Shown here piece after piece: positions 36,562 through 45,080 of a stretch of DNA of 59,353 nt. The DNA lies in contig JAUICN010000015.1 of assembly GCA_030427835.1 (NCBI GenBank), positions 1 to 59,353 of the forward strand, in the 5' to 3' direction. Origin of the DNA: Polyangia bacterium (lineage in GTDB: Bacteria; Myxococcota_A; Polyangia; Polyangiales; JAUICN01). Below the pieces are notes generated by a model. That model made no database searches. It saw nothing but the letters and a program-made list of their open reading frames with translations, and was not told the origin of the DNA. Both the position numbers and the translations under genes were made by a program. Positions within the stretch are counted from its first letter, which is position 1. Each line of letters starts with the position of its first letter.

Positions 36562-37887
36562 TCAGCGCCCCCGTCCCCGCTCTTTCACAGGCTTGTCTCC
36601 CGCCCCACCGCCACGGGTCCCATAGTCCTCTACCCAGTCCGGAATCGACTCACCACGGGCAACCTTGCCCATCCTGAAGAACTGCACCGCATCCGAAAAA
36701 TAGTCCCGACGGCGAAGGGCACCAAATTTGCCGGACTGCAAGCGCCGCTGGGCCATAACAATCGAGCGCACACGATCCTTCACACGCCTAGGAACCGACA
36801 AGCGCTCCGTAACAGGCTGAAAAAACTCCTCAAACGCCACCGGAAGATCCTTCAGCCCCTCCAACCACTCCTCGAGAGGAGGTCGCAGCAAACAGGCAAG
36901 CAACACCGTATCGTCAAGGGGCTTACCCTCCGCCCCACTCTGATCGATCTGATCCAACATGGACCAGAGAGGATTTCCCACACCTGCGCTGTCCCCCGCT
37001 GCAGCGTCATCCAAAAACGCCGATAGCTCCGGAACCATCATGGCAAGGGAGCCCGTTTCCCAAAGGATCTGAACCGACTTGCGAGATTTTCCTCCCCGTA
37101 GAAGGCGAAGCAGCTCCTCAAAAAGGCGTGGCTTCGCCGCATTGGCCAATTCGTGATGTAAACCGACCATGGCATCCATCAGCGGTGGATCAATATTCAA
37201 ACCCAGCCGAGCCTGAAACTTGATCGCACGCAGGATCCGAATCGGATCCTCACGGAGCCGCACCCAGGGGTCCCCAATCATACGTACCGTGCGGGACTCC
37301 ACATCGCGCATGCCATCCACATAGTCGATGACTTCCTCAGTATTGCAATCAAAGAACAAACCATTGATCGTGAAATCCCTTCGAAGTGCATCCTCATGGG
37401 GACGACCAAAAGTGTTGTCCCTTCGAATCAGCAGTTCCCGGTCGCCCCCTGACGAACGTTTCCCATGGGACCCATCGCGGCGCGTGCCCGGGTCCCGCCG
37501 GAACGTGGCCGTTTCAATCACTTTTCCGTCAGGATAGAACACATGCACCAGCCGAAAACGGCGACCAATGATCCTGGAATTGCGAAACAGGTCACGAACT
37601 TCCTCAGGTCGAGCGTCCGTAGCCACATCAAAATCCTTGGGGGTGGCTCCAAGCAACAGGTCTCGGACACCGCCACCCACCAAATAGGAAGCGTAGCCAC
37701 TCTCATTCAATCGGTGGATCACCCGGCGGGCATCCCCATCGACGGCCTCTGCGGAAATCCGATCGCCGTGGCGCACGGGATCCGGGGCCCTGGGCATGCG
37801 ACGCCGGGCCGGTGTACGAGGCGTACGGGGTTTCCGGGCTTTTTTCGGGGCTGAAGACACCCCGGAAGGTGGGGAACTCGAAGGCAT
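36562..37887 (-). CDS. pcnB: Poly(A) polymerase I / tRNA nucleotidyltransferase-family protein PcnB
   Basis: 441 aa from the ATG at 37887. Adds 3' poly(A) tails that promote RNA decay. The nucleotidyltransferase signature LVGGGVRDLLLGATPKDFDV is followed by RRDFTINGLFFD and the LREDPIRILRAIKFQARLG helix typical of PcnB. A basic N-terminus (KKARKPRTPRTPARRR) and C-terminus (ERGRGR) suit RNA binding. It could instead add CCA, but the length and the DPIRILRAIKF form favour poly(A) polymerase. First gene of a leftward operon with the NtrC-like regulator. Confidence 0.88.
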   Translation of the reverse strand: MPSSSPPSGVSSAPKKARKPRTPRTPARRRMPRAPDPVRHGDRISAEAVDGDARRVIHRLNESGYASYLVGGGVRDLLLGATPKDFDVATDARPEEVRDLFRNSRIIGRRFRLVHVFYPDGKVIETATFRRDPGTRRDGSHGKRSSGGDRELLIRRDNTFGRPHEDALRRDFTINGLFFDCNTEEVIDYVDGMRDVESRTVRMIGDPWVRLREDPIRILRAIKFQARLGLNIDPPLMDAMVGLHHELANAAKPRLFEELLRLLRGGKSRKSVQILWETGSLAMMVPELSAFLDDAAAGDSAGVGNPLWSMLDQIDQSGAEGKPLDDTVLLACLLRPPLEEWLEGLKDLPVAFEEFFQPVTERLSVPRRVKDRVRSIVMAQRRLQSGKFGALRRRDYFSDAVQFFRMGKVARGESIPDWVEDYGTRGGGAGDKPVKERGRGR

Positions 37888-38040
37888 AACGGGAAAAACG
37901 ACCGCAGAGGAAACACACCCTCCGCCAAAAGATGAAGTGGGAGGTTCTAGCAGGAACCCACAAAACGTCGACCATCGCCCCATAGGGAGGCTCAAGAAAA
38001 CGCTAAAAAGGGCACTACACAAGCAAAGGAACCCAACGAT

Positions 38041-39633
38041 TTGGCCACAAACGCACACATTTGGCACCCTCCCCATGTGCAAGGAATCACCCGACGCCAG
38101 GCCACCACCCTACTGGCAGGCCCATTGCTTCTGGCAGCGTTCCATTCGGTCACCGTACAGGCCCAAACGCCGATCACAGAAAACGACTTCAATATCGACC
38201 TCTACACGGGCCCCATTTTAGGGGGCGGTCGTGCCATGGGCATGGGCGGCGCCTACACAGCCATTGCCGAAGGTCTGGACGGCGCCCCCTGGAACCCTGC
38301 CGCCTACGGCTCACGCACCCTATGGCAGTTAAAGTGGTTCGAATGGGAGATTACGGGAAGCCTCATGTTCCCCGGAGGATTTGCTTCGAATGATTTTTAC
38401 AACTCGGGCACCACCGAAGGCTTCGCGGTGGACCGGTTTTTGTTTGTGACGCTCGGAGCACGCCTACAGTTTGGCGACGTGGGTGTGGGGTTCCTGCCCC
38501 AATGGCGAACGTTCACCCTGGATGACGGCACAGGTTCCCCGGTGGACGTCACCTTCAACCAGGGTCACGCCGGATTTGCCTACCAGCTGCACAACGGTCA
38601 AATCGTGATCGGCGGAGGATGGCGATTCGCCAAGGTAAGCCTACGCGACGCAAACAACCTCGAACTGGTTTCAACCTCAGGAAACTCGGCAGAACTGGGG
38701 GTGCTCGTTCGCTACGAAGATCAGCCCTGGCGTCTTGGCGTCGCCACCAAAACCCCAGTTGCCACGGACGCAGACAACGTATCTGGGCTCATGGTACAAG
38801 ACGGAGTTTCCTCCGCCGGTGGCCTCGTGCTCCCCAGAAGAGCCTATATGCCCTGGGAACTTCAGGTCGGCTTTGCCTATCAGTTTGGAGATCGCCCCCT
38901 AAACCAACGGTGGGTCGATCCCCAAAACCGAAATAAGTCCCTACGCCAATCCCAGACCATTCAGTGGCTCAGCCGTGAGCATCAGCAGTGGATGCGAGAA
39001 CAGTCAGCAGCTGAAAGCCCGTTGGGTTCAGCGAAAGCACTCGACGACCCACGCAGCGACCTACGCAGCGACCCACGCGGCAATCCACAAACAGACCAGG
39101 TACAACATCGTTTGCCTTCGGATCCCTACGCCTGGTCGGAAGCCCGACCCCAAAGCCCGAGTTTTTGGAAAGAAGAAAAGCGACGCCGCGAAGAAGAACT
39201 GAAACACATCGATGAGCAATACGAACGTGATGCACAACAGCGCCGGGAAGAGATGGAGTCCATCCCGCGATTCTACGTACTGCTCAGCACCGAAATCCTG
39301 CTCACCGGAAAAAGCTCAAACGCCATTGATCCTGAGGCTTTCCTCCTACAACGCCACCGCCGTTCCGGTACACGCAACTCCTTCGCCTACCGATTTGGGG
39401 CAGAAACAGAACCTCTCGCCCATCGACTCAAGATCCGCGCTGGCACCTACCTAGAACCTGCTCGCATCGAAGGCGCCACGTCCCGCGGCCATTTTACGGC
39501 TGGGACAGATCTACGCCTGTTCACCTGGGACGTCTTCGGACTGTTCCAGAAGTTTGATATTCGGGTGAGCGGTCTTCTGGACGCTGCGCCCCGATACTTC
39601 AACTGGGGAGTCAGCGTCGGCGTTTGGCACTAG
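38041..39633 (+). CDS. Outer-membrane beta-barrel protein (FadL/PorV-like N-terminus)
   Basis: 530 aa from a TTG at 38041 with AAGGA about 10 bases upstream; GTG at 38077 is an alternative. Signal peptide ends near SVTVQAQT. The segment GGRAMGMGGAYTAIAEGLDGAPWNPAA matches the hatch motif of FadL/PorV-type barrels. Residues 300-410 form a charged, coiled-coil-like insertion (EEKRRREEELKHIDEQYERD) before the last strands; the protein ends in VSVGVWH. Possibly a hydrophobic-substrate transporter or a type IX-like shuttle homologue. Overlaps the convergent flippase gene by 23 bases. Confidence 0.78.
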   Translation: MATNAHIWHPPHVQGITRRQATTLLAGPLLLAAFHSVTVQAQTPITENDFNIDLYTGPILGGGRAMGMGGAYTAIAEGLDGAPWNPAAYGSRTLWQLKWFEWEITGSLMFPGGFASNDFYNSGTTEGFAVDRFLFVTLGARLQFGDVGVGFLPQWRTFTLDDGTGSPVDVTFNQGHAGFAYQLHNGQIVIGGGWRFAKVSLRDANNLELVSTSGNSAELGVLVRYEDQPWRLGVATKTPVATDADNVSGLMVQDGVSSAGGLVLPRRAYMPWELQVGFAYQFGDRPLNQRWVDPQNRNKSLRQSQTIQWLSREHQQWMREQSAAESPLGSAKALDDPRSDLRSDPRGNPQTDQVQHRLPSDPYAWSEARPQSPSFWKEEKRRREEELKHIDEQYERDAQQRREEMESIPRFYVLLSTEILLTGKSSNAIDPEAFLLQRHRRSGTRNSFAYRFGAETEPLAHRLKIRAGTYLEPARIEGATSRGHFTAGTDLRLFTWDVFGLFQKFDIRVSGLLDAAPRYFNWGVSVGVWH

Positions 39634-41236
39634 GTTCGTCTTCTCCCAGGGAAACATCCCCACGTTTTAACAACATCGACAGTGCACCCCGGGTCCTTGG
39701 CATCCAAACAAGAACGGCGATGCCGTAAAACACCACGCCCACGCTCACCTTCGCTATGAGCACCCACACCCAGTGGATCCCCTGCCCGATGAGCTGAATC
39801 CCAAGCCACCACACAACCAAGCCCATGGCACCCGCGTTCATCCAAATCGGCACCATGGCACCTAGAGTTTGCCGAACTGAAACCTCGGCGGCTCGATGGG
39901 ACATCCACACCGTGGGAAAAAAGATAAGCACATTGGCCACAGCGTAGGCCTGGGCCACCCCCAACCCACCACCGGGCAGGACCCACACACCATTCTGCGA
40001 TTCCAGCAATGGCAATGGCAATGGCAATGGCAATGGCAACGTGAAGCCGTGCACACCCACCCAAAACGCAAGGGCAAACACCACCGTTTGGGTCAACCCC
40101 ACCACAAACATCGGCCGGCTCTGCCCCTTGGCCAAAAACAGCCACTGAAACGTATTGGAGGTGATTTGCAACACCGACGCCAGGGACAACCACTGAAGAA
40201 TGCCCGCACTCACCCCCCACTTTGCGCCGTACACCAACCGCACCACTTCAGGTGCCACCGCACCAAGGCCAATCGCCACGGGCACCCCCACGGCGCCCAT
40301 CTGACGCGTCACCCGCCCATACATCGCGCGAAACGCAGCCATATCTGACTGCAGCGAAGAAAGGGCAGGCCAAAACACATTGCCCATGCCCTGCACAAAC
40401 AGCGTGGCCGGTAGTGTCATTAAAAAATAGGCCCGGTTGTAGAACCCCAACTCACCTGAACCCCACACGCGGCCAATCAAAATGTTGTCCAGGTTCCGTG
40501 ACAGGTAAAACATCAAGGAGGTAAGCGTAATACCCGCCCCAAACCGAAGAAACATCACCGTCCCCTGGCCTGGCGTAAACCGGGCAGGCCGGTACTTCGA
40601 GGCCATCCACATTCCCACCATGCGCACGCCCTGGGCCACCACCACATGGACAACCAACGCCCAATACTCCGCGCCCCAAAGGCCGGCGACCAGGGCAGAT
40701 ACCACCGCCACCAGTTGTGCCGAAAGCTCCACCAGGGACACCGCGCGGGTGCGTAGCTGCCGGGTAAGGATCGCCGCCGGTTGAAGCGCCAGCCCATCAA
40801 ACACAAACGTCACCCCAAGCAACGCAGAAACCGCCACCAACTCGGGCTGGCGGTAGAACCAGGCAAGGGCCGGCCCCATCATCACACACACACACCAGAG
40901 CAGAACTCCCAGGCCCGCGCTGACCCAAAACAGGTTATCTACCTGGGCCTTCTTGAGAGAAGCGCGCTGAATCGCCGCCGCGCCCAAACCAAAATTGCCC
41001 ACCGTCTGCAACAACGCCGTAAGCGTTGTCGCCTGGGCCACCATGCCGTAGTCGTGCTCCGAAAGCAGCCGGGCCAACACCATGCTCGTACCCAGGCCCA
41101 GCACCCGCATCAACACCACCTGCACCAGGGCCCAACGCACCCCGCCGCGCACAAGCCCATCCAACCGGTCCGTACGGGCTGCAGCCACCTCACCGGGCAT
41201 CACCGAAGGGCTCTTAGAATCGTTTTCAGATTGCAT
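39611..41236 (-). CDS. Wzx-like polysaccharide flippase (MOP superfamily)
   Basis: 541 aa with 12-14 membrane helices. The N-terminus (GVRWALVQVVLMRVLGLGTSMVLARLL followed by YGMVAQATTL) and NLDNILIGRVWG and LGFYNRAYFL are typical of Wzx/polysaccharide-export proteins (MatE-type). It should flip lipid-linked oligosaccharide across the inner membrane. One loop/helix start contains LPLPLPLPLPL, encoded by a hexanucleotide repeat. No other O-antigen or capsule genes are adjacent. Confidence 0.9.
   Translation of the reverse strand: MQSENDSKSPSVMPGEVAAARTDRLDGLVRGGVRWALVQVVLMRVLGLGTSMVLARLLSEHDYGMVAQATTLTALLQTVGNFGLGAAAIQRASLKKAQVDNLFWVSAGLGVLLWCVCVMMGPALAWFYRQPELVAVSALLGVTFVFDGLALQPAAILTRQLRTRAVSLVELSAQLVAVVSALVAGLWGAEYWALVVHVVVAQGVRMVGMWMASKYRPARFTPGQGTVMFLRFGAGITLTSLMFYLSRNLDNILIGRVWGSGELGFYNRAYFLMTLPATLFVQGMGNVFWPALSSLQSDMAAFRAMYGRVTRQMGAVGVPVAIGLGAVAPEVVRLVYGAKWGVSAGILQWLSLASVLQITSNTFQWLFLAKGQSRPMFVVGLTQTVVFALAFWVGVHGFTLPLPLPLPLPLLESQNGVWVLPGGGLGVAQAYAVANVLIFFPTVWMSHRAAEVSVRQTLGAMVPIWMNAGAMGLVVWWLGIQLIGQGIHWVWVLIAKVSVGVVFYGIAVLVWMPRTRGALSMLLKRGDVSLGEDEPSAKRRR
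40007..40040. repeat. CAATGG hexanucleotide repeat (five units plus a partial) in the flippase gene
   Basis: Five perfect CAATGG units from 40007 to 40036, then CAAC. On the minus strand they read Leu-Pro dipeptides. Six-base steps keep the frame, so slippage would only change the length of the Leu-Pro stretch. Confidence 0.95.
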
Positions 41237-41285
41237 CTGATACAGGAGGAACTAGCAGAGCCACTACGCAAAGCGTACACAATCC

Positions 41286-41918
41286 ATGAAACGTAAAGAA
41301 AAAGCGGTCAAAATTTCCGAAATCCTGAACAAACTCTACCCCACAGTGGAGGCACCGCTCCAGCATTCCGATGCCTTCACCCTACTGGTTTCCGTGGCAC
41401 TCAGCGCCCAAACCACAGACAAAAAGGTCAACCAGGTCACCCCCGCCCTGTTCAAAAAGGCACCCGATGCAGCGCGCATGGCCAACACCGAAGTGGAAAC
41501 CATTCGCCAGCTCATTCGTGAGGTGGGCCTCGCACCCACCAAAGCGAAAAACCTCCGCCGCATGTCCCAACTCCTACTGGAACGTCACAATGGAGAGGTG
41601 CCCAACACCTTCGAAGAGTTGGAAGACTTGCCCGGTGTCGGCCACAAAACCGCGTCGGTGGTCATGACCCAATGGTTCGGCGTACCCGCCTTTCCCGTGG
41701 ACACCCACATCCACCGCCTGGCCGCCCGCTGGAAACTCTCTGACGGCTCCAACGTCGTCAAAACCGAACGGGACCTCAAAGCCCTCTACCCCAGGGACCA
41801 ATGGAACCGCGTCCACCTACAAATCATCTACTTCGGCCGAGAACATTGCCCCGCCCGAAACCACACCCCCACCCAATGCCCCATCTGCTCCTGGGCCATG
41901 CCCAAATCCCAGCAGTAA
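41286..41918 (+). CDS. nth: Endonuclease III Nth
   Basis: 210 aa, normal length. DNA glycosylase/AP-lyase for oxidised pyrimidines. The helix-hairpin-helix with the catalytic Lys (LPGVGHKTASVV) and the catalytic Asp (FPVDTHIHRLAARW) are both present. The C-terminal iron-sulfur region reads CPARNHTPTQCPICSWAMPKSQQ-stop: three Cys with C-x9-C-x2-C spacing, and the fourth Cys of the usual C-x6-C-x2-C-x5-C is absent. The 4Fe-4S cluster may be lost or differently ligated. The stop codon is in a tandem repeat. Confidence 0.93.
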   Translation: MKRKEKAVKISEILNKLYPTVEAPLQHSDAFTLLVSVALSAQTTDKKVNQVTPALFKKAPDAARMANTEVETIRQLIREVGLAPTKAKNLRRMSQLLLERHNGEVPNTFEELEDLPGVGHKTASVVMTQWFGVPAFPVDTHIHRLAARWKLSDGSNVVKTERDLKALYPRDQWNRVHLQIIYFGREHCPARNHTPTQCPICSWAMPKSQQ

Positions 41919-41946
41919 AACCCAGCAGTAAACCCCAGCAGTAAAC
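41908..41946. repeat. 13-bp tandem repeat (three units) spanning the nth stop codon
   Basis: CCCAGCAGTAAAA, CCCAGCAGTAAAC and CCCAGCAGTAAAC in tandem; each contains the same CAGCAGTAA that ends nth. The repeat fills the short space before the ligA stop. Confidence 0.9.
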
Positions 41947-41967
41947 CCCAATTGGTTAAAACGGGCA

Positions 41968-44007
41968 CTACTCCGCCAACATGGCTCGAAAGAGGGGTTC
42001 GTCGATGACTTTGGTTCCGTAGCTTTCGGCCTTGTCCTTCTTGGATTTGCCGGTGTTCTCGCCCGCCACAAGGAACGTGGTGCCCTTTTTGACCCGGTCG
42101 TGCACTTCGCCACCTGCGGCGCGAATCTTTTCGTGGATGACCGGGCGCGGTTGGCTGAGAGTTCCTGTCACGCAAAAACTCTGACCCACCAGGGGGCCCT
42201 CACCTGCGGCACCCGCGGAAGTGTCCTCCTGGGAAGTCAGCCCCAGGGCGATCATCCGTTCCAACATGGCCCGCTCCTGGGGATCCCCCAAAAAAGCCAC
42301 CATGCTTGAGGCCATCTTGGCGCCAATGCCGTGCACCTCAGCAAGCTTCTCCTCCAGCTCGCCCAGGTCCTGACCAAGCAGGGCGGGCAAGTCCGGGTAC
42401 AGGCCCGCAATCAACTTGGCCGCACTGGCACCCACCAGGGGAATACCCAGGCCCGTAAGCAACTGGGCAAACGTACGCTCCGTGCGGGATCGTTCCACCG
42501 ATGCGAGCAGGTTGTCCACGCTCTTTTCCGCCATGCGCTCCAACCCAAGCACCGCATCCCGCTTGCTCGGTAGCGCAAACACGTCTGCCAGGTCCTGCAC
42601 CAAACCTGCCGCCACCAACTGATCGATCAACACCTTGCCCAGGTGATCCACATCCATGGCCGTGCGGCGTGTAAAATGGAACAACGCCGCCCGCAGTCGC
42701 CCAGGGCAACGCCCGTTGGGACAACGCAGCGCAGCCTCCCCCTCTTCCCGTACCACCGCCGCTTTGCACGAGGGGCATTCTGTGGGCACCGTCCACGCAA
42801 CCGATTCCGGTGGGCGTTGGTCGAGCACCACCCGCATCACCTGGGGAATAATCTCCCCCGCCTTCTGCACCACCACCGTATCTCCCACACGGATGTCCTT
42901 CGCCGCAATGTAGTCCACGTTGTGAAGCGAAGCGCGCGCCACAGTCGTGCCCGCAAGTGCCACGGGCTGCAGTTCCGCCACGGGAGTCAATGCACCCGTA
43001 CGCCCCACATCCCCCGTAATGGCCAAAAGCCGTGTGGTCGCCTGCTCAGCGGCAAACTTGTAGGCAATGGCCCACCGCGGAAACCGTGCAGTAAACCCAA
43101 GCTCCTGTCGCTGGGACAACGCGTCCACCTTCAACACCACCCCATCGGTGGGGTAAGGAAGCCCTGAACGCTTGCTTTCAAAATCGTCCAAGTACCGGTA
43201 CACCCCGGCGAGCGTCTCACACCGCTGCTCCAAACCATGGGTGGGTAACCCCCAATCCTGCAGCCCCTTCAACATGTCGGAGTGCGTTGCAAAGTAGGGC
43301 GGCGCGCCAGATTCTGTGTACACCAAGTCGTAAAGCGAAATGCGCAACTTGCGCGCCGCGGTCAGCGCCGGGTCGAGCAACCTCAAAGCACCGGATGCCG
43401 CATTGCGTGGGTTAGCAAAGGGCTCTTCCCCTGCCCCACGCCGTACAACATTGACCGCCTCAAGATCCGCCCCGTGAATGAACACCTCTCCCCGCAAAAT
43501 CACTTCACGCTTCTCAGGAATGCTCAACGGCAATCCCCGAATAGTCCGCGCATTCGCCGTGGCATCCTCACCCATCACGCCATCCCCCCGCGTAATGGCA
43601 GCGGCAAGCAACCCATCCCGGTAGATCACCTCAAGGCTCGCGCCGTCAATCTTAGGTTCCGCAACGTACACCGGGGTTTCCCCGTCACCCAACCGTTCCC
43701 GCACCCGCCGATCAAACTCCTCAAGGGCGCCCAGATCGTAGGAGTTGTCCAGTGAGTACATGGGCACCGGATGCTCCGCCTTCACCACCCCCTCCCGGGG
43801 CTGGGCCCCCACCCGCTGGGTGGGCGACTCCGGCGTCACCAATCCCGGGTGTGCCTGCTCCAGGGATTTCAGTTCAGCAAAAAGCCTATCGTACTCCCGA
43901 TCCGAAACCGTGGGCGCGTCCAACACATAGTACGCCCGATCGTGCGCCCGAACCTGAGCCACAAGCTCCCTGTGCCGGCCAACCGCATCCTCACTCACCT
44001 CACCCAT
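41968..44007 (-). CDS. ligA: NAD-dependent DNA ligase LigA
   Basis: 679 aa from the ATG at 44007; eight more codons reach an ATG at 44031. The AMP-accepting Lys is in EPKIDGASLEV. Domains follow in order: Ia/adenylation, OB (VGDTVVVQKAGEIIPQ), a four-Cys zinc finger (ECPSCKAAVV, LRCPNGRCPG), HhH repeats (LLTGLGIPLVGASAA, EVHGIGAKMA) and a C-terminal BRCT (GQSFCVTGTLSQPRPVIHEK). All residues for activity appear present. Confidence 0.97.
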   Translation of the reverse strand: MGEVSEDAVGRHRELVAQVRAHDRAYYVLDAPTVSDREYDRLFAELKSLEQAHPGLVTPESPTQRVGAQPREGVVKAEHPVPMYSLDNSYDLGALEEFDRRVRERLGDGETPVYVAEPKIDGASLEVIYRDGLLAAAITRGDGVMGEDATANARTIRGLPLSIPEKREVILRGEVFIHGADLEAVNVVRRGAGEEPFANPRNAASGALRLLDPALTAARKLRISLYDLVYTESGAPPYFATHSDMLKGLQDWGLPTHGLEQRCETLAGVYRYLDDFESKRSGLPYPTDGVVLKVDALSQRQELGFTARFPRWAIAYKFAAEQATTRLLAITGDVGRTGALTPVAELQPVALAGTTVARASLHNVDYIAAKDIRVGDTVVVQKAGEIIPQVMRVVLDQRPPESVAWTVPTECPSCKAAVVREEGEAALRCPNGRCPGRLRAALFHFTRRTAMDVDHLGKVLIDQLVAAGLVQDLADVFALPSKRDAVLGLERMAEKSVDNLLASVERSRTERTFAQLLTGLGIPLVGASAAKLIAGLYPDLPALLGQDLGELEEKLAEVHGIGAKMASSMVAFLGDPQERAMLERMIALGLTSQEDTSAGAAGEGPLVGQSFCVTGTLSQPRPVIHEKIRAAGGEVHDRVKKGTTFLVAGENTGKSKKDKAESYGTKVIDEPLFRAMLAE

Positions 44008-44132
44008 GCCCCACCTCTGAAGTCTCCCCAAAAGGCACGCAACCCAACCCGGCCACTTCTTCAGATCTGTTCACGCAACCTCACCCCACTCGACCTGTTG
44101 TCAGTCCGTTTCCGCCCCTAAAGAAGACCACA

Positions 44133-44213
44133 AACCGCGGGAGGGAAAGGGTGCGTCCAGAAGAAAAACAACCCCACTTTTTCTGGCGGGCGTGCCCTTT
44201 CCCTCCCGCGGTT
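44133..44213. terminator. Long imperfect hairpin between coaX and ligA
   Basis: AACCGCGGGAGGGAAAGGG at 44133-44151 is a perfect 19-bp inverse of 44195-44213; CCAGAA (44157) and TTCTGG (44181) extend the stem. It lies after the coaX stop and before ligA on the minus strand. It could terminate coaX transcripts, though no strong T-run follows, or be a small inverted element. Confidence 0.5.
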
Positions 44214-44242
44214 CCTGCAGTCTTTCGATCCCTCAAAAAAAA

Positions 44243-45022
44243 CTAGCTCTGCCTGTCGTACAGAATCCGCAAACCATCCAGGGTCAGAAACTCATCCACC
44301 TCTTCAATGGTCTCGCTCTCGGGCTGAATCAGGGGCGCCAACCCACCCGTGGCCACCACCGGGCAAGGCCCACCCATCTCCCCCCAAATACGCCGCACCA
44401 ACCCATCCACAAGGGCCACGTACCCAAACACCAACCCCGCCTGAATCGAGTTCACCGTATTGCGCCCAATCACGCTGGGGGGCTTTGCAATGTCCACCTT
44501 CGGCAACTTGGCCGCCCGTTGGAACAGCGCCTCCGCACTCACATGGATCCCCGGCACAATGGCACCACCCAGGTACACACCACACCCATTTTTCTCTTCT
44601 CGACCAATACAATCAAACGTGGTTGCGGTCCCAAAATCCACCACCACCACATTGGACCCGTACCGCTCGCTCACGGCCACCGCATTCACAATCCGGTCGG
44701 CACCCACCTCACGGGGGTCCTCGTAACGGATCGAAACCCCTGTCTTGATCCCCGGTCCCACCACCAGTGGCCGCACATCAAACGCCCGATCCACCGCCTC
44801 CACAATGGAATCCGTCACAAGCGGCACCACCGACGCCAAAATCGCCCCATCCACATCCTCAGGATCCAACTCGTTGGACACCAAAAGCGAATGGAACAAC
44901 GCATGGTACTCATCCGCCGTACGCCCGGTCACCGTCCCCACACGAAAATCGTGCACCAACGCCTCCCCCTCATACACCCCAAGCACAACCTGCGTATTCC
45001 CAATATCGATCGCCAGCAACAT
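44243..45022 (-). CDS. coaX: Type III pantothenate kinase CoaX
   Basis: 259 aa, typical length. First step of CoA synthesis, ATP-dependent phosphorylation of pantothenate. ASKHA-fold motifs: LLAIDIGNTQVVLGVYEG (phosphate 1), GADRIVNAVA and VVDFGTATTFDCI, GGAIVPGI and VVATGGLAPLI. It follows the acidic disordered protein gene by 58 bases on the same strand. Confidence 0.96.
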   Translation of the reverse strand: MLLAIDIGNTQVVLGVYEGEALVHDFRVGTVTGRTADEYHALFHSLLVSNELDPEDVDGAILASVVPLVTDSIVEAVDRAFDVRPLVVGPGIKTGVSIRYEDPREVGADRIVNAVAVSERYGSNVVVVDFGTATTFDCIGREEKNGCGVYLGGAIVPGIHVSAEALFQRAAKLPKVDIAKPPSVIGRNTVNSIQAGLVFGYVALVDGLVRRIWGEMGGPCPVVATGGLAPLIQPESETIEEVDEFLTLDGLRILYDRQS

Positions 45023-45080
45023 GGCGCAACCCTACAACCAACGGAGAGCAGCAGCCATCCGAGATCGTACCACGAATCGG

